In this document: positions 60,157-64,000 of the stretch, piece by piece
Layout: every line of letters starts with the position of its first letter
Position numbering within the stretch: position 1 is the stretch's first letter
From: Sphaerolaimus hirsutus
Taxonomy: Eukaryota; Nematoda; Chromadorea; Monhysterida; Sphaerolaimidae
Length of the DNA: 64,000 bases
Direction of reading: 5' to 3'
Assembly: GCA_964036195.1 (NCBI GenBank)
Contig: OZ038451.1
Coordinates: forward strand, 14,698,529 to 14,762,528
Made by a program: the position numbers and the translations under genes
Notes under the pieces: model-generated
The model's input: only the letters and a program-made list of their open reading frames with translations
Database searches by the model: none
What the model was told of the DNA's origin: nothing

Positions 60157-61021
60157 TACCGTATTACCTCGAATTATCCCCCCCTTGAATTAACCCCCCC
60201 CCTCGAATTAACCCCCCCCCCTCAAAATGGGCTGGGGAAATAATAAACCCCCCCTCGAAATACCCCCCCTCCGGAATGATGTACATCATGTATGCAATGT
60301 ACATGATGTATTTATTACTACTTATTTGCATCGCACGCAGCTACTCTTATACGCTCATTTGTGTACAGATGTACATCTATAGCCACAATATAACCTACCG
60401 TATTTCCTCGAAATACCCCCGGGGGGTGATTGTTTCATAGTGGTCCCGAGAGGGGGGGGGGTTAAACGAGGGGGGGTTATTTCGAGGGGGGGGGGTTATT
60501 ATTTCACAAGAAAATTTTTGAAAACCAAGTACGACATTGTCGTCTGAAACGTACGCAGACGTCGAAAAATGCAACAAAAACCGCCATTTATAAGGTTCTG
60601 TAGACTAATATTAGTATGTAGGTGGTATGTACACTGTTCTAACGTGACACCGACATTGTTTTGGCGTGTGTTCTGCAGTACACAGAACACAAACTACAGT
60701 TATTGTCATGTACGTTCCCTTTACACTCAATTTTTGGGGGGGGGGGTATTTCGAGGGGGGGGGGTGATTGTTTCATAGTGGTCTCGAGAGGGGGGGGGGG
60801 GTCAAACGAGGGGGGGGGTATTTCGAGGAAATACGGTATATTCTCACATTTATTACCGTTTTTGTGTAAGAAATAGCGTATTCTTTACTACGAATTCCAC
60901 GAAATTTTCTGGCGAAATAATAAAACCCCCCTCGAATAAACCCCCCCTCGAATTAACCCCCCCTCAAATTTTGCTGGCGAAATAATAAACCCCCATGGGG
61001 GTATTTCGAGGTAATACGGTA
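60157..61021. mobile_element. TACCGTATT element (TTACC dialect) split by another family member
   Basis: TACCGTATTACCTCGAATTA at the left and TATTTCGAGGTAATACGGTA at the right. The nested element 60396-60838 sits at a TA; the related copy 61696-62115 shows the same site unoccupied. Confidence 0.85.
60396..60838. mobile_element. nested TACCGTATT element (TTTCC dialect)
   Basis: TACCGTATTTCCTCGAAATA to TATTTCGAGGAAATACGGTA, 443 bp, with G-run arms and the core CGTACGCAGACGTCGAAAAA. Confidence 0.88.
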
Positions 61022-61074
61022 TCTCAAAATCGATTTTTTGTAGATCGGTACATTTAGAAGCACACCCTTCATAT

Positions 61075-61280
61075 ATAAGTCCATAGAGTGTTATAAATGG
61101 TGGTTTTTGGTGCATTTTTTGACGTTTGTGTACGTTTCACACAACAATTTAGTACTGGGATTTCGAAAAATTACTGGCGAAATAATATACCCCCCTCGAA
61201 ATACCCCCCTCGTTTAACCCCCTCAAAATTTCCACTCTGAAAAAATAAACCCCCCGGGGGTAATTCGAAGAAATACGGTA
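61075..61280. mobile_element. half of a TACCGTATT element
   Basis: The core TTATAAATGGTGGTTTTTGG and right arm ending TAATTCGAAGAAATACGGTA. The left half is absent. Confidence 0.65.
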
Positions 61281-61451
61281 AATACAAAAATGCGTGTGCA
61301 TTTTGCATTTGTCGGTGCTGGATGGAATGAAATTCACTACATCGATCTATCTATCCAACCTTTTTTCTGAGTCTCATTTTGACACCGATGCTTGTGTCAT
61401 AATAAAATCTTTTGTAAATATTGTTCGAGTTGTTTGAATATTGGTGAATTG

Positions 61452-62477
61452 CAGCGTTGTTAGAATTACTGAACTTTTTTAAAAGTATATGTAAATGTAA
61501 AGTATTTTTTTTTACTCACCACAAAGTATAGAAAACGTAAAATACTTTTTTTTACTCGTACGTACGCGTAAATTTGGGTACTTTTTTGTGAGTGTAGAAA
61601 TGACTACTTTTCTTCATAGAATGTGTAAAAGTGGGTACTTTTTCATACGTGTAACGCACAACGTATGTTTTTCTATAAGCAAATGACAGATTATATACCG
61701 TATTACCTCGAATTATCCCCCCCTTGAATTAACCCCCCCCCCCTCGAATTAACCCCCCCTCAAAATGGGCTGGGGAAATAATAAACCCCCCCTCGAAATA
61801 CCCCCCCTCCTGAATGATGAACATCATGTATGCAATGTACATGATGTATTTATTACTACTAATTTGCATTGCAGTTACACTTATACGCTCATTTGTGTAC
61901 AGATGTACACCTATAGCACAGATATTACCTATTTTCTCACGTTTTTTCCGGTTTTTGTGTATGAAAAAGCATATTCTTTACTATGAATTTCACGAAAATT
62001 TCTGACGAAATAATAAACTCCCCCTCGAATAAACCCCCCCCTCGAATTAACCCCCCCTCAAATTTTGCTGGCGAAATAATAAACTCCCATGGGGGTATTT
62101 CGAGGTAATACGGTAGTTTTCAAAGTTTTTGAATACTAGGAGATAAAAATCATCGGTCTCCCGACTCGTTTCCCACAACCATTTCGATTTGGTTGCGAAT
62201 TTGGAAATTTTTAAAGACACTACCCGCGTGTATCTTGAATATATAGGTTTATTGATATTCAACGGAACCGCTTCTGTAAATACATAGCAGTGTAGTTACT
62301 CTATAAATATGTCCCACATTGAATTTTCATAAATACATTTTCCGTACGCGTATTCTTTGAAAGTGTACGCGTACAAGTGCGTACGGTATTTTTTTGAAAA
62401 GTATATGTAAATGTATTTACTGCGTACTCGCGTACGCGTATTTTTCGAGTAAACGTACGTACCTTTTAACAACCCTG
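61452..62477. mobile_element. hAT-like element with GTATATGTAAATGTA text
   Basis: The left end is CAGCGTTGTTAGAATTACTG and the right end TTTTAACAACCCTG. The exact duplication is GTGAATTG (61444-61451 and 62478-62485). It contains the TACCGTATT element 61696-62115. Confidence 0.85.
61696..62115. mobile_element. intact TACCGTATT element, TTACC dialect, 420 bp
   Basis: TACCGTATTACCTCGAATTA to TATTTCGAGGTAATACGGTA. It provides the empty site for the nested insertion in 60157-61021. Confidence 0.88.
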
Positions 62478-62648
62478 GTGAATTGTACCAGCCAAACAAC
62501 GCAATCTAACGTTAACAAGGAAAAAGTAACATTTGAAAGGTTGTAACGATTGGTTGGTGTACTCGCTCGTCCTGCAATACCTATTCGTCAGCCATGAGCT
62601 TTTCAGAAAAAAACCCCGCAACGCCTGCTGATGCAATTAGTTACATCC

Positions 62649-62882
62649 AGGGTTGGCAAAATCTCAGGAAAAAATAAAAATAAAATAAAAAATAAAATTT
62701 AAAATTGAAGAATAAAATGAAATAAAATGGAAAATTGATATTATATAATACAATTTTACTAAAATTTGAATTTTAGTAAAATTTTAGTAAAATTGTACAA
62801 AAATTCAAATTTTTGTACAATTTTAGTAAAATTTTACAAAAACTCAAGTGTCTGTAAAATTCTATAAAAAGTTTTCCATCCT
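62649..62882. mobile_element. TTTTAGTAAAATT-text element, relative of 3921
   Basis: CAGGGTTGGCAAAATCTCAG at the left and AGTTTTCCATCCTG at the right, with AATAAAATAAAA and TTTTAGTAAAATTGT words. No matching 8-mer flanks. Confidence 0.65.
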
Positions 62883-63774
62883 GTTGCTTAAGATTCTATC
62901 AGCCTATTCGCAGAACTGCTGCTTTGTTGTTGATTTCATTCTTGTAGTCAAAAATTTTTACATCTTTTAATATACTTTCACCTTAAAAATCACTAATTTA
63001 CCTATGTATTTTTCCCCATTTTCGTCATTCCAACCTTGTAAAAGCCTATAGGTACATTGAAGCCCGCAAGCCCCCCCCCACCCCTCCCCCAATAACAAAT
63101 TTTTAGCTCTCTTTCCCTTGGGAGAAGCAATTAGCTACATATCTATCCGGCCCCAGTGAGGATCAAGATTCAAGATAACCCGAGTTTACAAATCAACATA
63201 AAGTTGGCATGCCTGCCAGTTTCGGTTACGCTAAAAAACCACGTCTAGTCGGCAAGTAAACTGTGCGAAAAGGGACCGGTGTTTTTGTGCGTTTCGCTAT
63301 TTCAAATTTTAAATGATCGGATGGAAATTAACGCGTAGTTTTTTATTATTATTTTTATTTAACACACATACCGCGACTGATTTATGTTTAGTGAGGGAAG
63401 ACCGAAATTACATAAATACGGTATGGTCAAAAGTCTATCAAGAAGGGTTCGACAAGTGACTCGATGGTAAACGACTTAACCTTTTTTATAACTTTTTATA
63501 TTTTCTCTGCGTCTTTTCAGCGAGATTCCAAAATATTTTCTTTTTGAGAGATTTTCTGTGATAACATTTACCTACTCAAATTTCCTGAAAATCACCCACT
63601 TTGTAACGCTAGTCTCGGAGATTAGCGTGTTCTCAAATCAACTCTAGACAGTTTTTTTTGTCCCACACTTCAATACACTTTTTAACCATCATCTCACATT
63701 CACCAGTATTTTTTGCTATCGTGGGTAATTAGGTAGTCAACAATGACACACCACACCACCACACCACCAACAAC
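62883..63774. other. unassigned sequence with one element relic
   Basis: A relic of the CAGGGGTCTCC/GATA family lies at about 63040-63180. The rest shows no gene, RNA or intact element that I can name. Confidence 0.35.
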
Positions 63775-63878
63775 ACCAAGCGCCAGCGCCAGGCATTTTG
63801 TTCCTGGCGCCACAGCAAAATAGCGCCACGGCGCTTTTTGTATTGGCGCTAGCGCCATGGCGCTTTTCCATCACTAGT
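63775..63878. mobile_element. right part of a GGCGCC element
   Basis: AAGCGCCAGCGCCAGGCATT to GGCGCTTTTCCATCACTA. It has the same word order as the right half of 50860-51213. The left end is not recognised. Confidence 0.65.
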
Positions 63879-64000
63879 CAGGGCTTTGTTTATCAAACTA
63901 TGGTAACGATGTCTGCAAAGCGCGCAGTTCATATAGTGTTTATACAAAGAAGAAACCGACTAAAAATGTTTGACTGAAAAACTCTCAAATTGACACTCAC

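Noticed and set aside
60157..62115. Regularly spaced repeats that could suggest a CRISPR array
   Set aside because: They are inverted, variable in spacing, sit within TA-bounded elements, and the genome is eukaryotic.

Overview
The window is animal nuclear DNA. Its genes have many small exons with GT/AG borders and matching reading phases, and its protein families are animal-type: an ADAM, a C-type lectin/PAN/sushi/Kelch protein, tryptophan 2,3-dioxygenase, and the splicing factor PRPF3. The sequence is AT-rich and heavily loaded with short terminal-inverted-repeat (TIR) elements. I read it as an invertebrate but cannot name the phylum. I see no bacterial, organellar or viral gene set and no CRISPR array.

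Genes from left to right. (1) PRPF3-like, minus strand, from a start at 2715 to the left edge (six exons, 3' incomplete). (2) A small F-box protein, plus strand, 3292-5156, divergent from PRPF3. (3) A large ADAM11/22/23-type gene, plus strand, 16994-28358, with 21 exons chained in phase. It keeps the three zinc-binding histidines but has lost the catalytic glutamate, and has a cytoplasmic tail of about 580 residues. Its first exon or exons were not found. (4) A secreted-looking C-type lectin/PAN-like/sushi/Kelch gene, plus strand, 39782-49971, with two apparent one-base frameshifts. (5) A tryptophan 2,3-dioxygenase, minus strand, 53512-57848, with the C-terminal half in four exons. Genes 4 and 5 converge.

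The regions 6.2-17 kb, 28.4-39.7 kb and 50-64 kb, and most introns, are packed with non-autonomous DNA elements. Many have exact 8-bp target duplications, as hAT elements do; others are bounded by TA. The striking shared feature is the interior. In family after family it is a short phrase repeated over and over, often derived from the element's own end: GATCCC, GGCGCC, TTCGAGGGGGG, AATATAAGGTACC, GGTTCTCGGTTCC, AAGTGTAAATAC, ACCGGTGCC, GTAAAGAGTAAA. Elements are nested up to three deep with their target duplications intact, which gives a readable insertion history.

Some elements touch genes. One supplies the ADAM stop codon. The end of another supplies a splice acceptor in the Kelch gene. Others sit a few bases past splice donors. 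One GGCGCC element carries a decayed BED-finger-like reading frame, and a decayed non-LTR retrotransposon tail lies at 32.3-33.3 kb.
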